This document shows, one piece after another, positions 23,301 to 33,014 of a stretch of DNA of 64,000 bases (its first letter is position 1; the number at the start of each line of letters is the position of its first letter). Made by a program: the position numbers and the translations under genes. This stretch comes from Capronia americana (lineage: Eukaryota; Ascomycota; Eurotiomycetes; Chaetothyriales; Herpotrichiellaceae): contig JADWQD010000006.1 in assembly GCA_016110215.1 (NCBI GenBank), positions 496,001 to 560,000 of the forward strand. Direction: 5' to 3'. The notes beneath the pieces were generated by a model, which did not search any database, was not told where the DNA came from, and was given only the letters and a program-made list of their open reading frames with translations.

Positions 23301-24220
23301 ATGAGCGACACGCAAGAGATCCTCTCCGATTCAGCCGATCCCGACCGGTGTTCTCGTAAAGCACATATAATGGTTAAAGCACCACAAATAACCGGGTCCA
23401 TCGGCGAGGACACATTTTCAAAGCTGGCTCAGTTTGTCGGGAACCCTGAGGACGAAGCTGAGGGACTCGCAAGCATGGAGACGGATAAAGTTGATGTCCA
23501 AGTGACGTCTTCTCGGCAGGGGAAAGTGGCGATGTTTCACGTAGCGGAAGACAAGGTTGTCAAAGTTGGTCAAGACATCGCACGAATTGATATCGATGTT
23601 GAAGAACACACCAATACTTGGCTGGGACTAGAAACCCTGATTCAGGAGCCATCGACACTGCCCGCCATTGAACAGGGGAAGAATCCCATTGCTGCATATT
23701 CGGAAGAGCGACAATTGCCTAAGCAAGCGTCCCAGTTTGGAGATTTCCAAGAAGCTACCTCCGTGTTGAAAAATAGCAAGAATCAAGAGGCAAAAAGACC
23801 CTCTGGAGTGGGTTCAGAAGGAGTGATTCTGAAATCTGAACGAGCTTCGGAGGAGCAGACACAACTGGCAGCATTACGCAAGTTCAGAAACCATGACAGA
23901 ACTGAACATGCGGTAAGTGTCCCTCCCTAACCTCGATCACACATGATCGAACCTGGATTCACATGCTTGCAATATGAAAGACTAAGCCACTTTCACTGTA
24001 GGAGAGGCTACCGCGCTTTCGCAAAACCATCGCTCAGCGACTCAAGCGATCTCAAGATACCGCAGCCACTCTCACAGCGATGCAAGAAATCGACATGAGC
24101 GCCTTATTGGCATGGCGAGAGCGAAACAAATCAGCAGTGTTGAAGGCGATAGGTATTCGTCTAGGGTATATAGGAGCGTTTATTAAACTTATAAACCTTA
24201 ACATAGTTCTAAAAATATAG
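23301..24220 (+). pseudogene. Truncated dihydrolipoyl succinyltransferase-like (E2) gene
   Basis: Exon 1 (23301-23912) encodes a lipoyl domain of the 2-oxoglutarate dehydrogenase E2 type. VKAPQITGSIGEDTF and METDKVDVQV, with the lipoyl Lys, are followed by VGQDIARIDIDVEE. A standard intron (GTAAGT donor, CTGTAG acceptor, 23913-24001) leads to exon 2. Exon 2 opens the catalytic domain with ERLPRFRKTIAQRLKRSQ and LGYIGAFIK. The frame then enters AT-rich DNA and stops at 24218-24220. The HHxxxDG active-site region, about 200 residues, is absent. Real E2 proteins have about 400-480 residues; this makes 276. No mitochondrial presequence is evident. It is most likely a dead duplicate whose 3' part was lost or destroyed by RIP. 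Confidence 0.75.
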
Positions 24221-24635
24221 ATATTTTATAAAACTATATTATTTACTATAAACTAAAATCTCTTATTTAATAAAATAATAATAATATTAGGAATAAAGAT
24301 TAATAATAGTTAATTAAGAGGTATATTACCTATCTATAGGCGTATAGCGACTTAACTTAAAAGCTAGAGAGAGTATTAGGAATAGACCTAGGTAAATAGG
24401 TAGAGTATAGTAATTAGATAACAGCCGGAGATTAGGCTATTCCTTAACTATTCGTCCTAACTCAGTAGACTTAAAGTATAAGAGAGTAGGAAGAGTCTCT
24501 TATATAAGAAGTATATAAGGGATAAGCTCCTCGCACCTATTTAGCTTAGCGGAAAGTTAGGTATCTATATAGCGGCGTATCTAGCTGTTTATAATAAAGA
24601 GTTAAAGAGGAGATATATATAGCCCGCGCGCTATA
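24180..24635. repeat. AT-rich RIP-type decayed DNA, left part
   Basis: Base composition changes abruptly near 24180 to long TA-rich stretches with few CpA/TpG steps and stops in all frames. This is the typical end state of RIP on an old repeat. The original element cannot be identified by eye. Confidence 0.65.
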
Positions 24636-25000
24636 TGTGACGGCACGGCATACCAATAGGATGAAGGCAGGGCTAACGCTGCGCAAAGGTATGGATTGCT
24701 CAATACGAAGAGACTAAACTAGAGAGAGAAAGGAAAATATCTAAAAGGGACGGTCGCGCCTGGCCTCAGATGAAGGCATGCCTCTGCCAAGGGTTCTGGT
24801 ATGCGCGCGCACCGCCAAGGATCCCAGTCACGTGCAGCCAATCACATATGGCCGTGCAACTTGCACGGGCATATTACCCAATCAGGATAAGGCTTGGCAA
24901 AGCCCGATTCCCAATCCGGCAGCTGTCGCCATAACAACCTTCCTCCATATCTGTGCCAGTCCAGCTACTCCATATGCCAGGCACGTCTCGTTCCGTGACA
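24636..25000. mobile_element. Solo LTR of a retrotransposon with 5-bp target duplication
   Basis: A 365-bp segment of normal GC content begins TGTGACGG and ends CCGTGACA. The ends are inverted with one mismatch and begin and end with TG..CA as LTRs do. It is flanked on both sides by CTATA (24631-24635 and 25001-25005), a perfect target-site duplication. It contains no coding sequence. It sits inside AT-rich decayed DNA but is not itself AT-rich, so it arrived after that DNA had decayed. Loss of the internal region by LTR-LTR recombination is the usual origin. Confidence 0.85.
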
Positions 25001-25297
25001 CTATATATAGTTAACCCCTAAGGTCTTAGTATACCTTTATTTATAATAAATAATATATATTTTATAATTCTATAATAAATCTATACTATATTAAAAAGCT
25101 TTTTAATTATTAAATAGTATAATAATAATATTAATACTTACTTCCGCTCTATATACTTTCCCTATTAGGGATGGCCTATTAGGATAGGTAGAGCGTATAG
25201 ATAGAGGTAGTATTCAAGTATCAGGTTACCCTAGACGTTCAGTCACTACAGGACTCGAAGTGTGAGAGAAGGATGCTTCTCTCATGGGAGTGTCTAC
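25001..25297. repeat. AT-rich RIP-type decayed DNA, right part
   Basis: Continuation of the TA-rich DNA on the other side of the solo LTR up to about 25200, then mixed composition. No coding content. Confidence 0.55.
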
Positions 25298-25770
25298 TTA
25301 TCTCTCTGCGAGCCTTGGCAGCTTAGCGTTCCTGACATTCCCGTCTTTAACTCTAAAGTTATTAACTACCTCGCCCGCCGTCGTTATCCTTACGTCGATA
25401 ATTATAGCCGTCGTTCTTAAGTCTATAGCAAACTTGAGAGGCCCGTCAGCTTCGTCCACGCCAATCACGTGTAGGCCCATCTTTTAGGCAAATTGAATTC
25501 CCAGATGGCCTAAGCCACCACCGCATCCTATAATCGCTACTCTTTGTCCGGGCAATAACTGACACTTCTTTAGAGCTTGATAGATGGTGATCCCGGCACA
25601 CATAAGCGGAGCGGTTTGTACCGCAGTCAATCCTTCTGGGATTAAGAAGACTTGTCGCGCGTCAACGACTGCGTACTCGGCAAACCCGCCATTGCGACTG
25701 ATACCGTTCGACTTAGCCGCGGGGCAAAGGATTGAGAAACCTAGGGGATCGCTATGGAGGCAGCGATCAG
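25298..25770 (-). pseudogene. RIP-mutated central fragment of a zinc alcohol dehydrogenase
   Basis: Read on the minus strand in one frame, the fragment gives HSDPLGFSILCPAAKSNG, GGFAEYAVVDARQVF, APLMCAGITIYQALKKC, and the Rossmann loop IIGCGGGLGHLGIQFA. An in-frame TAA follows at 25484-25486, then MGLHVIGVDEADGPLK. The equivalent codon in the sister copy at 2162-2749 is CAG, so the stop equals one C-to-T plus one G-to-A change. The N-terminal zinc domain and the C-terminus are missing. The fragment is non-functional. Confidence 0.8.
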
Positions 25771-25930
25771 CATAGATCTCGCCGCGAGAGGAGACGACGA
25801 TGACGACGACGACGACGAGGAGGAGCATCGGGGCCATGGAGGTGGACAACGCCGCCACAAAGATGATCAGGGTGAAGGCCAAGGCTACGGTAGTGGATAC
25901 GGTGGTGGCTACGGTGGCTCGAGATACTGA
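25754..25930 (+). pseudogene. Acidic, Gly/Tyr-rich 58-residue ORF, probable gene-end fragment
   Basis: An ATG at 25754 opens 58 codons: an Asp/Glu run of eight D and three E, a His/Gly/Arg-rich stretch, then GYGSGYGGGYGGSRY and a stop at 25928-25930. The tail looks like a genuine low-complexity C-terminus of a larger protein. The first codons overlap the dehydrogenase fragment on the other strand, so the ORF start is probably accidental. I do not recognise the parent gene. Confidence 0.35.
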
Positions 25931-26957
25931 TCCCTATTGAGGTGTTTCAGAGATCCCCGCTCGATAGGGTTGACGTTGTTGCTCGACAGGGTCATGCCGA
26001 GTCCAAGTTTGTAGCAGAACGAATCTGCTCCGTCGCGTCCCGAGTGTCCAGCGTGCCAACCAGCATTCTTCTGGTCGGCCAGATTGCCGGCGCTACCTCA
26101 CGGTGAGGGATCTGGAATCGACAAGAAAGGCTTCCGTCGCTCATCCATGAGTCAAAGGCCCTTGGACTGAACCCCTCATCCTTAGGATCGATGAACCTAG
26201 CCTACTGGATTCCAATGGTGAGTTCACGCTGCCCTAAACCCATCCTGCCATGTGAGATTGAGAATGTTGGATGGCTGCGAAGTAGAAGGCTAATTCCTTG
26301 AATTCAAGGATCGCATGGCAAAATCTGTGGTCGACATCGTTTGGTCGAGCCAGCCCCCGAGGCAGTGAAAGGTTCTGCCGCTTATCACCTCGTGAACAAA
26401 AGAGAAAGTCAAGTGGGAAACGTTGATACCGGCCGTGCAAGAACGCTACCGTGTCTAGCCTGTAGATTTCTCTACCTGGCTACGAAGGCTGGACCAGGAG
26501 GGGAGTGTCCCAGGCGAGGATGATCTTTTGCAAAAACCGTACCTGAAGATCATCGAGTCCTGCAAGGTGCTGGTAAGCCGATGGAGAGCGTATGAATGTC
26601 GCACTGGACACGAGTGCGACGGGAAAGGCGAGCAATACCATGAATTCGGTGGAAGGTGCTGTATAGACCCATCTCTGATGACGGTCTGGTTGAACCAATG
26701 GGACTTTTGATTCTTCTCTGCAACAGTCGACGAGCCAGCCGTTTTCTATAGAGTTTGCAAAACCCTCTACTCTCCTCAATTTACTACTAACGAGTTTTGC
26801 TATTGTCCACGCATGCCGACATAGTACTGGGGACTCGTAGATGAAATATGTAGTTCTTCGACTTGCTCCTGTCCCTCTTGTGGATGGATCTTGCGCGTCT
26901 CCTCTCTCTACATACATTCTTCTATCGGCCCTTCTCCTGCCTATACCTCTCCTCGCA
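25931..26957. other. Intergenic, no supported gene
   Basis: About 1 kb downstream of the AtuA-like gene. ORFs on both strands are short or shadows of the AtuA exon. Nothing recognised. Confidence 0.45.
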
Positions 26958-29218
26958 TCATCGCTGCTCGAGGACCTCGACCGGAACATCCACGACTTTA
27001 GCACGAATGTAGTCCGCAAAGCCTTTGCCCAGGGCATCGAGCAGAGTGCTCGCCAAAACGCCTCTGCCCAGGATGCCATATACCACAAAGTGAACGGCAC
27101 GTATTTGCGGGAACTCCATTCTCTCAATGTAATAGTGGTCACGCCAATCGTCACCGATGAGTTCCTGCAGTTTGGCTCGAGACATGTAACCCTTGAACCA
27201 GTCCCAATGTGCCGGATTGCGAGGGTAGATTCCAAAGTTGCAATTTGCGCCCTTGTCGCCGGATCGACCGTACGCGATGTCGCCCAGGACAATTGATCGG
27301 GTCGGGCCTTGCGGGTTCCTCAAGACGACTGGTTCGGCGTCGAAGTTGATACGACGTTCAAGATTGAAGTACTGGGTGGGTAATCTGGCCTCGATGGTCT
27401 TAACCACCTGCCCATCCGTACCAAGGAAACAGGCCCGCTCTCTCAACCGGTTCTGATCGTACAGACCAGGATAGAAGGCAATGTACGGTTTGGCGTGTGC
27501 CGTACGATAATCCAGTGACCAATGTAGTCCTACGCCTCGCGTGGTCAGTGTGATCGCTGATAGAACGAAGCCGGGCCGGGGTTGTCAGTCGGACTCACCG
27601 TGGAAATGCTGCATGATATGGTCGGCCCAGACCGGGAATATTGCGTCGATAGGAGGCTTCGTTGAAGCTTGTGCAAATACGCGACAATATGTTGTGCTTC
27701 GAAGTTGGCTGCGAGGATTCGGCTCCGGAACTCCTACACTGATCACCAATGGACCGTCAGTGTGCACTCCCTTCCCGGCTGAAGCATGTGAGGCGGGGGG
27801 AGCTCTGACATTTGAAATTCCAGGTTGTCAAACTGATCAAGAACACCTTTCTCTTTCAATCCAAGACGGATTTGCTTTTCGAAAAGCTGCCATTTCTTGT
27901 CGGTCGCGTAACCGGCTGCGTTGGCCAGCAATTGGCATTGGTACCCAGCATCGTAAAAGACGGCCAGTTTCGTCGTAGAGGGTGGTGGATAGCCAATGAT
28001 CCCGGACATGCGAACTCGGTTGGGACCAACGTCTTCAAGGTATATCCCAGTGGTATCGGCTGAGACGTCACTGTTGAGGTAGATGGCGCCCTGGATCTCA
28101 TACAGGAACTGGCATTTGATGGTGTCCACGGTCACCACGCCATTGGTGTTTTCGTGCTTGGTGATTACGACCGTACCGTCCGAAGCAACCTCTGCGATGG
28201 GGAATGGCAGGTTCAAGAGTAAATCTAGGTCGTATTGGTCAAAGCCGGCGAAATTTGCGCCGGTCGCGTAGGCCGAACACTCGATGAGATGGCCTGCAAT
28301 CAGCGCACTGGCGAGTTCATTGTAGTTTTCCGCCTTCCACCCATGCCAGTACCATGCTGCGGCGATGACGGGGGATGCGTCGGCGACTCGGCCCGCAATG
28401 ACGATGTCCGCTCCGCCTTCCAACGCGGTGACCAGGCCTCGAGCGCCAAGGTAGGCATGCGAGGTGATGACCGGCTTGGAGTGATGATCCTGCAGAGCAA
28501 GCGCCAGCGATTCCACCTTGACCTCGGGGTTGGACGCGTCAAGGTGTGCTGGGAGCTGACCGGAGGTAGCAATAGAAGTCTTTGTCTCCTCGGTCAAGTC
28601 GTCGCCCTCTAGATACGAAACCACCAGAGAGTACCCTTTTTGATTAACCTGCAAATGTTGGTGAGACCGCCAGTCAATGTACCAGCTCGGTCCTCGCATG
28701 AGAACGAGGCGAAAACAGGTGGAAAACAAGAAGTGACTTACGAGGTCTTGCACTTTGGCCGCCAGTCCAGCAGGGTTAAGAGCACCTCCATTGACGATGA
28801 CCTTGATGCGCTTCTGCGCGATCAAATCAATGCTTTGCACAAACCCATCCCAGCAAGTCTCCTCCCAACCATCGTGGGTCCCTGCATCCATTCCCTTCTT
28901 GTTCTCCGGAAGGTTGATTTCTGTTTAGATAAAACATAAACAATTACTCTCCGGTGCGGAAAGGGGAAGAAAGTTGGTAAATTATTTGTCTAAGCTTACC
29001 TGCCAAGTAGTCTCCGGTCAAGAAATCAACATCGCCCTCTTCTGCTTGTCGTCGCATGTATTTTCCGGGATCAGCTGTTGAGAGATCGGAGCCATTAGCG
29101 GGAGAGCCTACATGGAATTGAGTGGGATGATGGGGAAGCACAAACTGCGGGCGCCGGAAACGTTGGCAATTCGGGCGGGCCGCTGGCCCCGTTGATCCCA
29201 TCTGGTTGCAGAAGCCAT
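26958..29218 (-). CDS. AtuA-family protein (acyclic terpene utilisation, DUF1446)
   Basis: Six exons, 29218-29146, 29074-29000, 28920-28742, 28648-27810, 27738-27599 and 27535-26958, give 627 residues. The N-terminus reads RPARIANVSGARTDPGKYM and VDFLTGDYLAEINL, followed by KVIVNGGALNPAG, GADIVIAGRVADASPV, YATGANFAGFDQYD and, near the end, AYGRSGDKGANCNFGIYPR. These are the landmarks of the AtuA family. Bacterial AtuA belongs to the citronellol/geraniol degradation operon, though its exact step is not settled. No signal peptide is seen. The first intron uses a GTTTGT donor, a slightly unusual site, but the join restores the conserved motif. In this window there is no geranyl-CoA carboxylase, so only part of such a pathway could be encoded here. 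Confidence 0.88.
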
Positions 29219-30002
29219 GTTGAGAGCCGAGGACGAATCTCGCGAGAGTATCCGAAGATAGACGAGTGTACCTGGAATTCACAGGGAAGAAGATTCCAGC
29301 CAAGGGGCTGGAGGGACCATTCACGCTGCTTATATACAACCAAGAGCGCCAGTAGCAACTCCAACGGAACTCGAATGCCGATGAATTCGGTCACTAGAGG
29401 CAATTGCCCCGATCATATCTCACTCGTACTGTTGCGATGCGGTAGGCCTTTGAGTTAGATCAGAGTCCAAGAAGTCTACCTTTCTAACTCTCCCCCTCAG
29501 CCTCCTCATTCGCCTTGCCGAGCTTCGAAACGAGGTCGGATACACCACCTCCGCCAATTCGGAGGTTGGAACCACCGAACCGCCCCGTATTTTGAACTCT
29601 AATACTCGTGAATCAATAAGTAGGCCGAAGATATAACCAAGTTTCATGTTCATATAGTATAATATGTAGGCACCATTACTCTTCGGCAGCATCTCCCCGG
29701 CCCTGGGTCTTGCTGTGCGGGGCACCAGGCGGGAGAAGCGAAGCAGGAGAAAGGGCCGCGTTAACGAAGAGAGGGCCGCCATTCGCGCCAAGTGCGTCTG
29801 GCCCGGAACTCGGCAGGACAATTTTTGAGCATGGTCGGCCTCGTGCAATGTACATTCCTGTGACTGCGATATCGAGAACCAATCTTATTACTGCGTGTCT
29901 TTATGATTTCATCCAACCCTCTGTCTCTCCAGAAACCCGGATACAGCTATCTCATTTATCTTAGGACTAGCACCGACACTCAACATCGAACTCGTCGTAG
30001 TA
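29219..30002. other. Intergenic, promoter of the AtuA-like gene
   Basis: About 780 bp. A TATATAA element on the minus strand lies at 29329-29335. Nothing else recognised. Confidence 0.45.
29329..29335 (-). promoter_or_regulatory. Candidate TATA box for the AtuA-like gene
   Basis: TATATAA on the minus strand, about 110-117 bp upstream of the ATG at 29218, a plausible core promoter distance. Confidence 0.4.
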
Positions 30003-32463
30003 TCATGAAAATGCCGCATCCATGGTACACGGAGCCGTTGACCATGGCATCGATATCCCAAAGTCGTCGAATTCGGGCATGGCAGGGAAGAGGTCCGCTT
30101 CGCCGAAAGTGGGCAGTCTCGGCTGTGAGGTAAGGCCTGGCAGTGTCTGGCGTAACCTGGACAAAAGCCCTTCATCATCTTCATTCCAAGATATTTGTGC
30201 CTGGGAAGGCAAGTTTGGAAACCCACATCGCCGCATGAGATGAGACACCTGTCTTGACATGGTTCGAGCAGATGCGGTGGATGACTGCATCTCCTGTATG
30301 CTTTGAACGCAGGAGTCCACGCATTCGATATACTCGTGGGCGTTTGCGTCTTGTCCTTCGGTCCAACTTGCTATCAGCACCACGGCGCCAACCGTGATGG
30401 TGGAAAGAGAGTTTCCGACAAAGGTTCGAGCACTACCGTGGTTGGATCGGTACGCTTTCGTAATCGCCGCTAATTGCAACGCGTGCTTGACACAGATTGC
30501 GCGAGCTTCAGTACTTTCCTGATTGTGCTCAGGCTCTGCCTGACCAAAGCGGGCGAGCGCCAGTCGTTCGTTGATAGCTGTACCATGGTATTGAAGGCTG
30601 TCTGTTGTTTCAGCAAAAAGGATAGTTCGACAGAAGACGCTTCTGAAATGTGTCCTGCATGTATGGAAAACGGAAGGAGGTGATGAAGAGGGGGCACTGA
30701 GAAAACTCACTGCAACATTTGGACTGCTGGAGGAGACTGCGGAGTGTAGTAAAGCTGAGCATCTAGTGTGGATGGCCATTCAGCAACCTCTTGCTTGAGT
30801 TCGTCACTCGGGGAAAGTCTGCGGTTTCTGTAGGGTGGTCATCAGCCAGGATGAAGCGGGAACAGCAATGAGTGTGTGCAGCCAGACATTACTTCAGAGA
30901 TCCTCCCAGCCAACTGAAGAAGATCTGCCCAAGCACCAGCAATCTTATCATCCCAGCTATGTGAGCCGGCGTCGGATCCCGGACGATCTTGTGTCACATC
31001 GGTAAGGTGTATCAGGTAGGGCCTGCCCAAGTAGGTGGCCCACATTCTGCCAAACTGGAATTCAGCATCCGCCAGACACACGAGAAGAAACAGGCCAAAG
31101 GGACAAATACCGATCCAGCGTGAAACAGCCCCAGAATATCGTTCTGAGCACGTTCGTGTCGATCTGGAGGTCCTTCTCGTTTTGCACGGCGGAAAGCTCT
31201 TGATTCAGCCCGAATTCAAAGGCCAGGCGGATTGCGCGTCCTGAAGGAGTCGGTCAATGCTCCTGCCTGCGCTAGAAATGGGTGAGATCATACCCGAGTC
31301 CATCCAGCCCCTCAAATCAGAGCCGGAGTAGCAGCAACATACCACGCTCAGCAAACCGAGGGCTTGTACTGTGGTCACACTCGGATCATCACGTAGCTCC
31401 TCTTCAGTCATTGTAGCGGCCTTTCTAAAGAGATAAGGCTCGCTAAAACGATAGCTCTCAGCGTCGGAAGGCACGACGAGCGCTCTGATCTCGGGATGGT
31501 CTGATACTCTAGCAGCTGAAGCCAGGATCGCGTAGAGTAAAGCTTTGCTGTAGTAGCGTGATCGACCGGCTTTCATGTCGTTCAAGAATGCATCTCGATT
31601 CACCAATTGGATGACTCCATGTTGGTATTTCCAGTACTGGTCGAGCAAATATTCTTGAAGTTTGAAGGGAAGATCCTGGGCTGCCAGCTGCGACGTCTCG
31701 CCTGCAGACTCGGTCGACAAGAACCATGATGAAACACTCTCGGCAGTATGGAAGCTTGAGGATGGGCCGAAGAAATGTAAGCGGCCTGCTCGATCGGCGC
31801 ATACGCGAGGCTCTGATCCACAGAACCGGCCGATCAAACTCGTGAAGTTTCTTCTAGATTCGCCCCCGGGTCGAGAGGTTGCAGGCAAATGATGGGACCG
31901 CCTTGAGTTCGGATAGACGGGTATTCGGAGGGGTCTCTCCGAGCCCTCGCCTTCTGTATTGCCAGGAGGTACGCTCAAGTTGTTTCTGCGGAGCTCGGCT
32001 TCGAGTTGACGCACGCGACGCTCAAGCTTGGCAGTGTAATTTCGAGCCGCATTGCTGTGTGGATGGTGTGTCGTTTCAGCGCGACGTGGGAACAAATCCA
32101 GAAAGAATCAAGACCTACAACCTCCTTCCGTCCTTTTCGCGCACCGAGCATGTCAAGTTCAGCTTGATACATCTAGAACAGCGGCCATCATCCTCCATTT
32201 GGCACTAATGGGGATTAGTCCTTCCCTTCTCAAAGTTGGGCTTTGTCCCGGGAATGCGGCGTCGTTCGCACCTTGACCTTCTTCTGCCGGCAGGGGTTGC
32301 ATGCCAGGAAGACATCTTGATCGGAGTTGTGACGGCGTTTCTTTGCCGGCCGCGTAAACCCAGATTCTTGGAGATCATTTGACAGGCTGTCTACCAAGAC
32401 CTCTCCACTGGAGGAGGGGACCGGAATGGTGCCGAGGTTGAGATTGGACCAGATCTTGTCCAT
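30003..32463 (-). CDS. Zn2Cys6 transcription factor
   Basis: Seven exons, 32463-32272, 32204-32122, 32054-31294, 31240-31111, 31046-30888, 30827-30711 and 30654-30003, give 697 residues. The binuclear zinc cluster is assembled across intron one: ACNPCRQKKVK in exon 1 and CQMEDDGRCSRCIKLNLTC in exon 2. A short coiled-coil (KLERRVRQLEAELRR) follows as dimerisation element. The fungal-specific transcription factor domain is marked by GRAIRLAFEFGLNQ and RTIFWGCFTLDRMWATYLGRP. The donor of intron five is GTCTGG, the weakest call in the model. The gene lies between the AtuA-like gene and the DHA1 transporter on the same strand and may control either. Confidence 0.87.
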
Positions 32464-33014
32464 AGTCACAGAGCGGGTGGATTCTCAATGGAGCGAGGCC
32501 ATTAACTGTGCTACTGTACTCTATGCAAAGATACACACACAAGACAAGCTGGATAGGCTTTAGAGGGGGAGATTGGAATGAAATTCAAACTTCCTCCCCG
32601 CTCGCGGGGGAAAGTCCTTTCAGACCCGATCTCCATCCTCCCCCTCCGCACAAGGTTGTGAGTTGGTTGGGGCCCCGGATTGCATGTTCTCGGAGATGCA
32701 AACCGCCGAGATCTGGTGGAGTTGTCTAAGCCGATAAAAGCGGCGGTGTATGGCAATATCAGGGTTGATCTAACGTCCCAGACCTTTATCTATGATTGCT
32801 GGCCATGAACAAAGGGTATAATAATGCAATCCCATGCGTTCCTTTCCTTCTCAACCACCTTTCAAATGGCAAATGCTCACGATCAGATCTAGCCACCATT
32901 ACCCAACACCATGATACTACCAACACTCGCCCGCCAGTCGCTCCTAATCTATAGCCGCCGTCCATGCCTGAGATTGCCGCTATCCGGTTGACTTCACATG
33001 CCCGATTGCTTTGG
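32464..33014. other. Intergenic, upstream of the Zn2Cys6 regulator
   Basis: About 550 bp between two minus-strand genes. It would hold the promoter of the regulator and the 3' UTR of the transporter. No other feature. Confidence 0.5.

Noticed and set aside
26480..27292. Long minus-strand ORF of 270 codons
   Set aside because: It overlaps the last exon of the AtuA-like gene in another frame and has no family features.
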